The notes under the pieces: generated by a model | Database searches by the model: none | What the model saw: only the letters and a program-made list of their open reading frames with translations | What the model was told of the DNA's origin: nothing | Origin: Clostridium psychrophilum | Lineage (GTDB): Bacteria > Bacillota > Clostridia > Clostridiales > Clostridiaceae | Assembly: GCF_018861705.1 (NCBI RefSeq) | Contig: NZ_JAHLEC010000001.1 | Coordinates: forward strand, 62,001 to 126,000 | DNA: 64,000 nt | Reading direction: 5' to 3' | Made by a program: the position numbers and the translations under genes | Shown here: one piece after another, positions 7,750-16,017 of the stretch | How the letters are laid out: each line of letters begins with the position of its first letter | Position numbering within the stretch: position 1 is the first letter of the stretch

Positions 7750-9148
7750 CTTGATCATCCTTACTAAAAATACTATTAGATATCTTATTTAGATCTTTTC
7801 TGTATAATACATCTTTAAATCTAAAACTTTCTAGTGTTCCTAAAGGAAATAAATATGGATATCCACAACTTTCAAGTCCCGCCATATGTGCTATAAAAAC
7901 AAGAAATCCAATGTAAAACCCTGGGAGTCCAAGTGTTGCTGAAAATAAAATGATTATTACATTCCATATAGATATAGCACCATAAACCTTAGGTACTAAA
8001 AATGATGATATAGCCGAAAGTGCTACTATTACCACAGTACTTTGCGATGCTATGCCTACTCCCACTACAGCATCACCTAGAATTAAAGCTCCAACTATGC
8101 TCATTGCCTGACCTATTGACTGTGGCAATCTTATTCCTGCCTCTCGAAGTAATGTGAAAAAGAAAGTCATTAGTAATAATTCAATAACAGTAGGTAAAGG
8201 TACACCCGCTCTAGACGTTGCGTACTTTATAGCAAGTACAGATGGAATAAGTGCAAAGTGAAAAGTAGCAAAAGACAAATACATCCCTGACAATAAAGAT
8301 GCTGCAAAGAAACTAACTATTCTCGTAATTCTTGATACATTTCCAAAAAACTTATTGCCATAATAATCATCTGGCATTTGAAAATTATCCACGAAAAAAT
8401 ACGGAGCGGTGATTACAAATGGAGTACCATCAACAATTATTGCCACTTTTCCTTCCAAAAGTTTTGATGCAGCCACATCTGGTTTTTCTGTGGTTCCTAT
8501 TGTGTCAAATGCCGTGTTTCTATTCTTTAATTCTTCCTCAATATAATTCGTGTCTAATATAAAATCTAATTTTATATTAGACACCTTTTTTCTTATATAA
8601 TCCACAAGTCCTGTAGGCGCTACACCTTCTATATAACATATCACAATTATTGTGTTAGATTTACTCCCTAATGTTAAGGGTTCAAATTTTAAAGCCGGGT
8701 TTTTTATTTTACGCCTAATTAGTGATACGTTATCTACAAAAAGCTCCGTAAATCCTTCTCTTGGTCCTTTAAGTACGTTTTCTGTAACGGGAATACCAAC
8801 ACTACGCCTTACATATCCCTTTGCTTCACAAAAAATTGATTTACTTGCGAAAGAAAATATAAGTACTAAATCTCCAGCCAAAACGTGTGATACAGCGTCC
8901 TCATTGCTCTTAACGTCCCCAATAATATTAGCGTATAATACCTCTTTCTTTATATATTCTAAATCTGAAGTTACAATCTTGAATCGTATAAGTGGATTAA
9001 ATATATATTCACTAATAAATTTAGAATCAACTAAATCATCAATGAATACTCCATATATTGTTCCTAAATCGCATTGTATTTCCCTATATTTTACATCATA
9101 GCTATTCTTTAATTTTTCTTTAACATACTTTATATCTATTTTCTCCAT
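7742..9148 (-). CDS. gerKA: Spore germination protein, GerA family subunit A
   Basis: Protein of 468 residues. It has a soluble N-terminal domain of about 250 residues (with LIFSFASKSIFCEAKGYVRRSV and the conserved EP-VLKGPREGFTE region). A membrane domain with about five helices follows from residue 280, containing AGVPLPTVIELLLMTFFFTLLREAGIRLP and VGALILGDAVVGVG. These are hallmarks of the GerAA/GerKA subunit of the nutrient germinant receptor. The ATG at 9148 is preferred over an in-frame GTG at 9157. It is first in a gerKA-gerKC operon. The promoter region is shared with the divergent gerKB; forespore sigma-G control is expected for the family but was not firmly seen. Confidence 0.9.
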   Translation of the reverse strand: MEKIDIKYVKEKLKNSYDVKYREIQCDLGTIYGVFIDDLVDSKFISEYIFNPLIRFKIVTSDLEYIKKEVLYANIIGDVKSNEDAVSHVLAGDLVLIFSFASKSIFCEAKGYVRRSVGIPVTENVLKGPREGFTELFVDNVSLIRRKIKNPALKFEPLTLGSKSNTIIVICYIEGVAPTGLVDYIRKKVSNIKLDFILDTNYIEEELKNRNTAFDTIGTTEKPDVAASKLLEGKVAIIVDGTPFVITAPYFFVDNFQMPDDYYGNKFFGNVSRITRIVSFFAASLLSGMYLSFATFHFALIPSVLAIKYATSRAGVPLPTVIELLLMTFFFTLLREAGIRLPQSIGQAMSIVGALILGDAVVGVGIASQSTVVIVALSAISSFLVPKVYGAISIWNVIIILFSATLGLPGFYIGFLVFIAHMAGLESCGYPYLFPLGTLESFRFKDVLYRKDLNKISNSIFSKDDQDE

Positions 9149-9240
9149 TTTAATCACCCATTTTATTATTTGTAATATTTAAATTTTATATTCTGAATTT
9201 TTATAATATTTAAGATTAATATTTTAATATTTGGAAATAA

Positions 9241-9282
9241 TAATACTATATTGGAAATTCTTTAAGATGCAATATAGTATTA
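9241..9282. promoter_or_regulatory. 13-bp inverted repeat in the gerKA/gerKB divergent region
   Basis: TAATACTATATTG (9241-9253) and its perfect complement (9270-9282) flank a 16-nt loop, ending 24 nt before the gerKB start. It could be an operator or a leader hairpin for gerKB. No T tract follows, so it is not a terminator. Confidence 0.45.
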
Positions 9283-9306
9283 ACAATGAGGAGACAAGGA
9301 GATAGA

Positions 9307-10404
9307 ATGGATAAGCTTAATACAAAACATTTAATGTTCATAATCTGGGGGACTTCCATTGTAGCAATGAAAACTTACCCTAATGTATTTATCATGAATG
9401 GGGGTAGAGATTCGTGGATTTCTGTTATTATTGCCTCGATTATCATGTTTCTTTTCTTTATTTATTTGATTTTCGTTTGCAAACAACGCAATTGCTATAA
9501 TATGGATGAAATCTACCATAAAGCTTTAGGTAAAACTATAGGAAACATTTTTTTAATTTTGTTCATTATAACTTTAATTATAAGTTTAATAGAAAGCTCT
9601 TCCGTAGAAGCAAATGCCCTTAATATAAATCTACTTCAAGAAACTCCACCTTGGTTTTTTCTCTTATTTATATTAATACCAGCCATTTATATTACAAAAA
9701 AAGGGACTAGAGCACTAACTATAATTGTTGTTATTGGTATATTTCTCATTATGGTTTCAGGGATAATCCTAACAGTTCTTACTGCTAAATATAAAAAGCT
9801 TTCATACCTACTACCTATAATGGCAAATGGTGTATCACGACCTTTTATTTTATCTATAATAAAGGTGCTAGGATGTTATGGTAGTATAGCTATTGCTATC
9901 CCTTTTTTATCAAAAGTTCATAATAGATCAAAAATCGTAAGACATTGTATTATTGCACTATTAATTGTAATTCAGATGGAAATATTTGCAACCATTGGTG
10001 TTTTAAGTACCTTTAGTCTAGCTAGACTCTTAAATCTTAACTATCCTAAACTTATACAAACTCAGCTTATAAGTTATTTCAATTTTGTAGAAGGCGGTGA
10101 ATTTTTTGTAATGCTGCAAATGGTTGGTGGATGGTTTATAAAATATATATTAACGTTAAATGCTATACTCATTTTATTAAAGAACCTTTCTTTCTTTAAC
10201 AAATATGTGATATATATTATTACCTTGTTTGTATTTATAATATCCTTTTTCATATCTGCTAAAGTAATATTATTATATAAATTCTTAAATATTTTTGTTT
10301 ATTTTTCTGTAATAAGTTTTATGGTGATACCAACAATAATTTTCAGTATATTCTATTTTACTACCAGAAAAAGCAATAAAAATGTACCTATAAAAAAAAT
10401 ATAA
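9307..10404 (+). CDS. gerKB: Spore germination permease, GerB family subunit
   Basis: Integral membrane protein of 365 residues with about ten hydrophobic helices, related to the amino acid/polyamine/organocation transporters. This is the expected form of GerAB/GerKB subunits, which bind the germinant. The ATG at 9307 is chosen over an in-frame ATG at 9286 because AAGGAGA lies 6-12 nt before it. It is transcribed away from gerKA-gerKC, so the three receptor subunits come from two divergent units. A strong terminator follows directly. The germinant cannot be predicted. Confidence 0.88.
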   Translation: MDKLNTKHLMFIIWGTSIVAMKTYPNVFIMNGGRDSWISVIIASIIMFLFFIYLIFVCKQRNCYNMDEIYHKALGKTIGNIFLILFIITLIISLIESSSVEANALNINLLQETPPWFFLLFILIPAIYITKKGTRALTIIVVIGIFLIMVSGIILTVLTAKYKKLSYLLPIMANGVSRPFILSIIKVLGCYGSIAIAIPFLSKVHNRSKIVRHCIIALLIVIQMEIFATIGVLSTFSLARLLNLNYPKLIQTQLISYFNFVEGGEFFVMLQMVGGWFIKYILTLNAILILLKNLSFFNKYVIYIITLFVFIISFFISAKVILLYKFLNIFVYFSVISFMVIPTIIFSIFYFTTRKSNKNVPIKKI

Positions 10405-10408
10405 AAAT

Positions 10409-10452
10409 AAGGTGTTATGTTAAATTTAGAATTAACATAATGCCTTCTTTTT
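10409..10452 (+). terminator. Intrinsic terminator after gerKB
   Basis: AAGGTGTTATGTTAA pairs with TTAACATAATGCCTT with one mismatch across an 8-nt loop and is followed by CTTTTT. Confidence 0.85.
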
Positions 10453-10514
10453 AATAATATATTAAAATATAATTCCTTGATCCTGTAATATACTCAAATC
10501 CTTAATTAATCATC

Positions 10515-11063
10515 TTATATATAGTTTCTTATCTTTATTTTTAAGGCAGCTATTAAAGGTATCGCTAAAGCTATACCACCTATTACTTGTATTATATTTG
10601 TAGGTATGTCCTTTAAACTAATAATTAGTGCTTGCTGAAAAGCATTTTGCTTAGAAATAAACGTTAAAATAATAGTTCCTCCAATATAATATGCAACTAT
10701 CATCCAAATCCCCGCAACAACAAATGCAAAAATATTATTTTTTAGATTATCTCCATTATAATTTTTTCTATAAGCAATTGTTCCGGCAATATAACCCATT
10801 ACACCTTTAATAATTAAAGTAAAAGGTGCCCAATATGTATATCCATTTAATAAATCAAATAAACTCATCCCTACTGCAGATGCTACTGATGATTTTTTTC
10901 TTCCAAGTAAAATAGCTGATAGGAACACCATACTATCCCCCAAATGAAGCACCCCAATAAACGTAGGCACATGTATGACAGATGTAGCTATAAATATAAT
11001 TGCCGCCATAAGACTTATTTGTACTATATCTATAGTTTCAGTTGCTGATTTACTATTTTCCAT
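10515..11063 (-). CDS. ECF transporter S component (substrate-binding membrane subunit)
   Basis: Protein of 182 residues with five or six hydrophobic helices and the FIGVLHLGDSMVFLSAILLG segment typical of ECF-type vitamin transporter S subunits in the DUF1393/riboflavin-like family. It would capture a vitamin or related small molecule and pair with a shared EcfT/EcfA1/EcfA2 module encoded elsewhere. The ATG at 11063 has AGGAGGAG 5 nt upstream, so the in-frame extension of nine codons is rejected. No riboswitch is visible in the 230 bp upstream, so the substrate cannot be named. Confidence 0.8.
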   Translation of the reverse strand: MENSKSATETIDIVQISLMAAIIFIATSVIHVPTFIGVLHLGDSMVFLSAILLGRKKSSVASAVGMSLFDLLNGYTYWAPFTLIIKGVMGYIAGTIAYRKNYNGDNLKNNIFAFVVAGIWMIVAYYIGGTIILTFISKQNAFQQALIISLKDIPTNIIQVIGGIALAIPLIAALKIKIRNYI

Positions 11064-11294
11064 ATTTCTCCTCCTAAAATTTAATATCAAATATATACTT
11101 AAAAGTCATTTTCATATTATTATATACAATATAAATAGCTTTTTCAAATGTATGGGTACACTTCTTTCAAAGATTTTACACACATTTTGCATATACAACA
11201 CTAAATTACTTAATACTATATATATAAGTTAGTATTAATTTTATAGATATTAACTACTCTATCAAATTAATATTTTATGAACGGAGGTGTTCAT

Positions 11295-11450
11295 ATGACC
11301 CTTTTACGTTGGTTAGGAGGTTTTGTAGTTTTATTTTGGTTAATAGGAGTGCTTTTTAGTATAGGCGGAGACTTAATTAATATTTTACTAATCATTGCTG
11401 CAATCGTATTTTTAATTGATATTCTATCTAGTAAAAAAAGAAAAATATGA
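11295..11450 (+). CDS. Small Lmo0937-like membrane protein
   Basis: A 51-residue reading frame begins at ATG 11295 with CGGAGGTG 7 nt upstream. It encodes two hydrophobic stretches (LRWLGGFVVLFWLIGVLF and LINILLIIAAIVFLIDIL) split by SIGGD, then a basic tail SSKKRKI. This matches the lmo0937 family of tiny membrane proteins, of unknown function and often stress-associated. An intrinsic terminator follows 16 nt later, which supports a real monocistronic gene. Confidence 0.8.
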   Translation: MTLLRWLGGFVVLFWLIGVLFSIGGDLINILLIIAAIVFLIDILSSKKRKI

Positions 11451-11465
11451 AAACATATTAAATAA

Positions 11466-11506
11466 AAAGAAATTCCTTGATAATTACCAAGGAATTTCTT
11501 TTTATT
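11466..11506. terminator. Bidirectional terminator between lmo0937-like gene and prfC
   Basis: Perfect arms AAAGAAATTCCTTG and CAAGGAATTTCTTT surround an 8-nt loop. T tracts lie on both strands, and the element serves both convergent genes. Confidence 0.88.
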
Positions 11507-11512
11507 TCTTTA

Positions 11513-13111
11513 TTAGTCATTATTTTTACCAACATCTGATAAAATCAAACCTTTATTATGATCTAGTGCCCAGCTAATACCCCAATCGTTTTGGAACAAT
11601 AATAAGTTTCTATCTTTTAGATCTTTAACTATCCTAGTATCACTAGTCAAATTAAGTTTTTCTTTATCTATGTTACTATTTTCAATCCACCTTATTTGTT
11701 TAAACATTAACCTTTCAATCTTAATATCCACATTATACTCATTCTTAAGTCTAAATTCTAATACTTCAAACTGTAGAACCCCTACAACCCCGACTATAAT
11801 TTGTTCAATTCCTATATGAAGTTCCTTAAATACTTGAATTGCACCCTCTTGAGCTATCTGTGACACTCCCTTTATGAATTGCTTTCTCTTCATAGTATCA
11901 ATAGTTCTAACCCTTGCAAAATGTTCTGGAGCAAAAGTTGGTATTCCCTCAAACTGAAATTTATTAGAGGAACTGCATATAGTATCTCCTATGCTAAATA
12001 TTCCTGGATCGAATACTCCTATAATATCTCCTGCATAAGCCTTATCTACTATCTCTCTTTCTTGTGCTAGAAACTGTTGAGGTTGTGCTAGTTTTATCTT
12101 ATTACCACCTTGCACATGATAAACATCCATGCCTTTTTCAAACTCTCCGGAGCAAATTCTCATAAAAGCAATTCTATCCCTATGAGCCTTGTTCATATTA
12201 GCTTGAATTTTAAAAACGAATGCAGAAAAATCTTTGCTATAAACATCAATCTTCCCTATGCTCGAATTTCTTGGTAATGGAGGTGAAGTTAATTTCAAAA
12301 AGTTATCAAGAAATGGTTCAACTCCAAAATTAGTTGATGCACTTCCAAAAAATACTGGTGTAAGCTCTCCCTTAGATACCTTATCTAAATCAAAATCATC
12401 ACCCGCTACATCTAAAAGTTCAATATCTTCCTTAAGCTTTTTATATAGTGAATCACCAATAAGTTCAATAGCCTTTTCATCATAAATATTGATTTTTGTT
12501 TCTTTAGCTTCTATTTGACCATGCTTTCCATCATCAAAAACAATAATTTCTTTTGAACGCCTATCATAAACACCTTTAAAATCTACTCCACAGCCTATAG
12601 GCCAATTCATTGGATAAGATTTAATACCAAATTCATTTTCTATCTCGTCCATAAGTTCAAATATATCTCTAGTTTCTCTGTCCATTTTATTAATAAATGT
12701 AAATATTGGTATTTCTCTACTACTACATACATGGAACAACTTTCTTGTTTGTTCCTCGACTCCTTTTGCACCATCAATAATCATTACTGCACTATCAGCT
12801 GCCATAAGAGTTCTATAAGTGTCTTCACTAAAATCTTGATGACCTGGTGTATCAAGTATATTAATGCAAAAATCATTGTAATTAAATTGCATAACTGATG
12901 ACGTAACAGAAATACCTCTTTGTTTTTCTATTTCCATCCAGTCAGAAACCGCATGTTTAGATGCTTTTCTCGCTTTAACTGAACCTGCAAGCCTTATAGC
13001 ACCACCATATAATAATAATTTTTCTGTCAGTGTAGTTTTACCTGCATCTGGATGAGAAATTATAGCAAACGTTCTTCTCTTTTTAATCTGTTTTATGTAA
13101 TCCTCCAACAT
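11513..13111 (-). CDS. prfC: Peptide chain release factor 3 (RF3)
   Basis: Translational GTPase of 532 residues that removes RF1/RF2 from the ribosome after termination. The G1 loop is SHPDAGKTT near residue 20, followed by RGISVTSSV (switch I), DTPGHQDF (G3), and NKMDRE (G4). The RF3-specific C-terminal domain runs to the end. The length matches E. coli PrfC (529). Two adjacent ATGs follow the AGAGGAG site; the second (13111) has the better spacing. The gene appears to stand alone. Confidence 0.95.
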   Translation of the reverse strand: MLEDYIKQIKKRRTFAIISHPDAGKTTLTEKLLLYGGAIRLAGSVKARKASKHAVSDWMEIEKQRGISVTSSVMQFNYNDFCINILDTPGHQDFSEDTYRTLMAADSAVMIIDGAKGVEEQTRKLFHVCSSREIPIFTFINKMDRETRDIFELMDEIENEFGIKSYPMNWPIGCGVDFKGVYDRRSKEIIVFDDGKHGQIEAKETKINIYDEKAIELIGDSLYKKLKEDIELLDVAGDDFDLDKVSKGELTPVFFGSASTNFGVEPFLDNFLKLTSPPLPRNSSIGKIDVYSKDFSAFVFKIQANMNKAHRDRIAFMRICSGEFEKGMDVYHVQGGNKIKLAQPQQFLAQEREIVDKAYAGDIIGVFDPGIFSIGDTICSSSNKFQFEGIPTFAPEHFARVRTIDTMKRKQFIKGVSQIAQEGAIQVFKELHIGIEQIIVGVVGVLQFEVLEFRLKNEYNVDIKIERLMFKQIRWIENSNIDKEKLNLTSDTRIVKDLKDRNLLLFQNDWGISWALDHNKGLILSDVGKNND

Positions 13112-13467
13112 CATATCTCCTCTTTATTTATGAATTATGTACATTTATATATATTCTTATAATCACTCTCTGCACTCCTAGTCATTATAAAATTTCACTT
13201 ATCAATTCTCTACTTATCAATTTTATCTTTTATCAACATATCTGTCAACAAAGCCTGTACTGTCTATATAAAATCTGTTTATTCTAACTCTTTATAATCT
13301 TTCTAATCTTTCTAAAATAACAAAGCATGCTTCTCTAGGTTTATGAAAGCAAAACGTTCTGTAAACAATAAAAAGCACATAACCATTTTTGATTGTTATG
13401 TGCTCTAATTACTACTCGTAAATCATTATCAAACCTAAGATAATAAGTTGAATATGAATCTTATATA
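13112..13467. other. Intergenic region between trpS and prfC
   Basis: About 350 AT-rich bases. Only the trpS terminator (13368-13403) and short direct T-rich repeats (AATCTTTCTAATCTTTCTAA near 13300) are visible. No coding signal was found. Confidence 0.5.
13368..13403 (-). terminator. Intrinsic terminator after trpS
   Basis: Minus-strand hairpin AGCACATAAC / GTTATGTGCT with a 10-nt loop, followed by TTTTTATTG. Confidence 0.85.
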
Positions 13468-14466
13468 TTATCTTGGGATAAATCCCATTTTCTTTTGCAT
13501 TTTTCTTAATGTCTTATTGGAAACGTAACTAGCTTTATCTGAACCCTTTTTATATATTCCTTCAAGATAAGCTTTATTGCCTATATATTCTTTAGTCTTT
13601 ACTTGTATAGGTTCAAGTTCTGAAACTATTGCTTCTGCTACATCCTTTTTAAATTGAGAATAACCTAATCCTTGATATTTATTTTCAATTTCTTCAATTG
13701 TCACATTGTTTATTGTCATAAGTATAGTCATTAAATTTTTTACGCCAAGTTGCTCATCATTATATTTAACTACCCCTAAGCTATCTGTAACTGCTCTATT
13801 TACTTTTTTCCTAATAACTTCTGGTGGATCCATTATCAATATGTATCCATTAACATTTTTCTCTGATTTAGACATCTTTTTAGTTGGATCTTGTAAATCC
13901 ATTATTTTGGCCCCTGCTTTTGCTGTATAAGCTTCCGGTAATGCAAATGTATCACTATATGTTTTATTAAATCTCTCAGCAATATTCCTAGCCATCTCAA
14001 GATGTTGAAATTGATCTTTTCCTACAGGTACTAAATTACTTTGATATAATAAAATATCTGCTGCCATTAATGTAGGATAATTAAATAAACCTGCGGATAT
14101 ACTTCCTCCACTATTTTTAGATTTATCTTTATATTGTGTCATTCTGCTTAATTCTCCCATGTAAGTACAACATGTTAAAAGCCAAGAGGCCTCACAATGA
14201 GCTGGAACATGTGACTGGATAAATAGAGTATTTTTATCAGGATCAATTCCTGAAGCTAAATAAATAGCTAATATCTCTAATGTTCTTCGCCTAAGATCCT
14301 TAGGTTCTTGCTTTACTGTAATTGCATGTAAATCCATCACACAAAAATAGCATTCATATTCTTCTTGTAATTTAACCCAGTTTTTTATAGCTCCTAAATA
14401 GTTTCCCAAAGTTAAATCACCTGAAGGTTTGACTCCACTAAATATTACTTTTTTACTTTCTTCCAA
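13468..14466 (-). CDS. trpS: Tryptophanyl-tRNA synthetase
   Basis: Class I synthetase of about 332 residues that charges tRNA-Trp. It has the SGVKPSGDLTLGNYLGA segment with the HIGH-equivalent (TLGN), the CYFCVMDLHAIT and DILLYQSNLVPVGKDQFQHLE substrate-binding regions, and KMSKS near residue 200. The length matches bacterial TrpRS. The in-frame ATG at 14475 lies directly against the AGGAG site, whereas the TTG at 14466 is 9 nt from it, so TTG is the likelier start. The leader is a tryptophan T-box. Confidence 0.94.
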   Translation of the reverse strand: MEESKKVIFSGVKPSGDLTLGNYLGAIKNWVKLQEEYECYFCVMDLHAITVKQEPKDLRRRTLEILAIYLASGIDPDKNTLFIQSHVPAHCEASWLLTCCTYMGELSRMTQYKDKSKNSGGSISAGLFNYPTLMAADILLYQSNLVPVGKDQFQHLEMARNIAERFNKTYSDTFALPEAYTAKAGAKIMDLQDPTKKMSKSEKNVNGYILIMDPPEVIRKKVNRAVTDSLGVVKYNDEQLGVKNLMTILMTINNVTIEEIENKYQGLGYSQFKKDVAEAIVSELEPIQVKTKEYIGNKAYLEGIYKKGSDKASYVSNKTLRKMQKKMGFIPR

Positions 14467-14584
14467 AATAACCATCTCCTAGAATAAATTAGACAAAATT
14501 ATATATTGTTCTACATGCAACTTGCTTTGTTAATTATTTTATATGCCTTCTATCCAATATATTATTTAATCAATGTTTTAAATA

Positions 14585-14812
14585 CAAAAAAGCCCTATGG
14601 ATTAATCCATAGGGCGCATTATACACTGTACCACCTAATACTTAGAAACTATAATAAAGTTTCTTCTGAGCAGATACACTATGATATCCTACCTTTGTAA
14701 CGTAAGGCTTACGTCAAAGACTACTAACCTTCATCCCGAATCTTAGAGACCCATTCAATTTAAACATAATTATCGTAATCACACCTGCAACGACTCTCTT
14801 TGAATTTGTTTT
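14585..14812 (-). promoter_or_regulatory. T-box leader of trpS (Trp specifier)
   Basis: On the minus strand it shows a Stem I start (AGAGAGTCGTTGCAGGTGTGA), a UGG specifier candidate at 14751-14753, the T-box sequence GGTGGTACAG near 14626-14636, and a terminator GCCCTATGG / CCATAGGGC with a U tract at 14585-14616. The specifier agrees with trpS. It shares the motif CGTAAG-CTTACGTTA with the tyrS leader region. Confidence 0.9.
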
Positions 14813-14916
14813 TAAATTTACTTGCTTCTCATCATAGATTATATTTATAAAATATTAAAAATATCTTACAACTATAATATACCTATTTTGTTAAATAATC
14901 AACAATAATCTAATAT

Positions 14917-15291
14917 TTATGCTTTCCAAAGTCCGTGTAAATTGCAGTATTCTCTTACAAATAACACTTCTTCTTCTATTTTGAATTCTGCTTCTGGCTT
15001 TTCACCTGGTTTTAAAAATTTTCTATAAACTTTGTTTTCTGTGTGTACTTCAATAAATTCAATATGATGTTTCTCAAGTGATGGATGCTCTACTGCTCCA
15101 ACCTTGACTTTAATTCCACCTTGTATTTTTTCAGATACTGGTATATGTTTTTCAACAGCTGCTTCTTGAGTATTTTCTTCTTGAAGAGTCATATTTTTTC
15201 CACAACAAACTAAAGTTCCTCCAGAATTATGAACTACCTCAACTATATTACCACATATTTCACATTTGTAAATCTGTCTTAATTCTGTCAT
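14917..15291 (-). CDS. dfx: Desulfoferrodoxin (superoxide reductase, two-iron type)
   Basis: Protein of 124 residues that reduces superoxide to peroxide in the cytoplasm of anaerobes. The N-terminal desulforedoxin domain has four Cys ligands at 10, 13, 29 and 30 (center I). The catalytic center II ligands are His49, His69, His75, Cys116 and His119, the same numbering as in Desulfovibrio desulfuricans desulfoferrodoxin. The start has AAGGAGGA 7 nt upstream. It is monocistronic. PerR control is common for this gene, but no clear PerR box was found. Confidence 0.95.
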   Translation of the reverse strand: MTELRQIYKCEICGNIVEVVHNSGGTLVCCGKNMTLQEENTQEAAVEKHIPVSEKIQGGIKVKVGAVEHPSLEKHHIEFIEVHTENKVYRKFLKPGEKPEAEFKIEEEVLFVREYCNLHGLWKA

Positions 15292-15686
15292 TTTTATTCC
15301 TCCTTAAATTTAAATATCAATAAATATCAATAAGTATTAATTGTAAAATTCTTAATTTATAACGTTTTTGATGCATAACAATTATTTATTGATAGTAATT
15401 ATATATATTCTATGTTCATTAAAAATCTCCTTTATTTTGTAGAATATTTTATAAACATATATATTATATTCCAACCTAATTCATTTTATGCAATCACAGT
15501 TATTAATTAAAATAATATAATTACATTTAAGTTAATAATTTTATTAATATTACTGTTATCTTTTATCTCTAATGTGGAACACTAAATGCTATAAACATAT
15601 AATATAAATAATCTATATTTAAATAATCTATATTTAAATAATAAAGATTATTTATATTAAATATGTTTATAAAAGGAGGTAATAAT
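15292..15686. other. AT-rich divergent intergenic region with short direct repeats
   Basis: About 395 bp separate dfx from the small repeat protein. There are two copies of AATATCAATAA near 15311-15331 and two of AATCTATATTTAAAT near 15609-15638. The latter, with the following AATAATAAAGATTATT, can fold into a hairpin just before the ribosome site at 15674. No coding signal was found. Confidence 0.5.
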
Positions 15687-15962
15687 ATGTCTGAAGATAA
15701 AACAAGAATGTATGCAGCAGACCAAAGGTATGCTCCACACCAAAAGTATGCACCATACCAAAGGGATTTTTTTGAACAAGAACCTGAAAACATAAGATCT
15801 TATTCAGAAACTGATTCTACTATGTTACCAGACCCAGTAACTGACCCCATAGTTGCTATGAATATATCTAATGTTGAATTTGACTACACCTATTGGGGTG
15901 GCGAGGAACTTCATGATGAAGATTTCTACAATATAAAAGATTTCTACAATATAAAAGATTAA
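15687..15962 (+). CDS. Small acidic repeat-containing hypothetical protein
   Basis: A 91-residue reading frame starts at ATG 15687 with AAAGGAGGTAATA upstream, a strong signal. The protein is hydrophilic and acidic, rich in Tyr, Gln, Asp and Pro. It has an N-terminal degenerate repeat (QRYAPHQKYAPYQRD) and a C-terminal exact repeat DFYNIK-DFYNIK. The latter is encoded by two tandem 18-bp units, and a third degenerate unit contains the stop codon. No signal peptide or membrane helix is seen. A spore coat or cell surface role would be speculation. I do not recognise the family. Confidence 0.6.
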   Translation: MSEDKTRMYAADQRYAPHQKYAPYQRDFFEQEPENIRSYSETDSTMLPDPVTDPIVAMNISNVEFDYTYWGGEELHDEDFYNIKDFYNIKD

Positions 15963-15976
15963 TACAATATAAAAAA
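15923..15976 (+). repeat. 18-bp tandem repeat at the 3' end of the small protein gene
   Basis: TTTCTACAATATAAAAGA occurs at 15923-15940 and 15941-15958, and a variant TTAATACAATATAAAAAA follows at 15959-15976. The third unit carries the stop codon and forms the 5' arm of the following palindrome. Confidence 0.9.
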
Positions 15977-16017
15977 ACAGATGACTTTTTAAAAGTCATC
16001 TGTTTTTTTATATTGTA
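15963..16017. terminator. Perfect 27-bp-arm palindrome, bidirectional terminator overlapping the cgs stop
   Basis: Arms 15963-15989 and 15991-16017 are perfect complements around one central base, with the core ACAGATGACTTT and A7/T7 tracts. It terminates the small-protein transcript and the convergent glucan synthase. The synthase stop codon (16008-16010) lies inside it. Confidence 0.9.

Noticed and set aside
5342-10404. Defence island around the AlbA_2 protein
   Set aside because: Neighbouring genes are a synthetase and germination genes. No other defence gene was found, so the AlbA_2 protein is treated as a regulator.
14885-15420. PerR box upstream of dfx
   Set aside because: Only loose AT-rich matches to TTATAATNATTATAA were seen, not enough to call.
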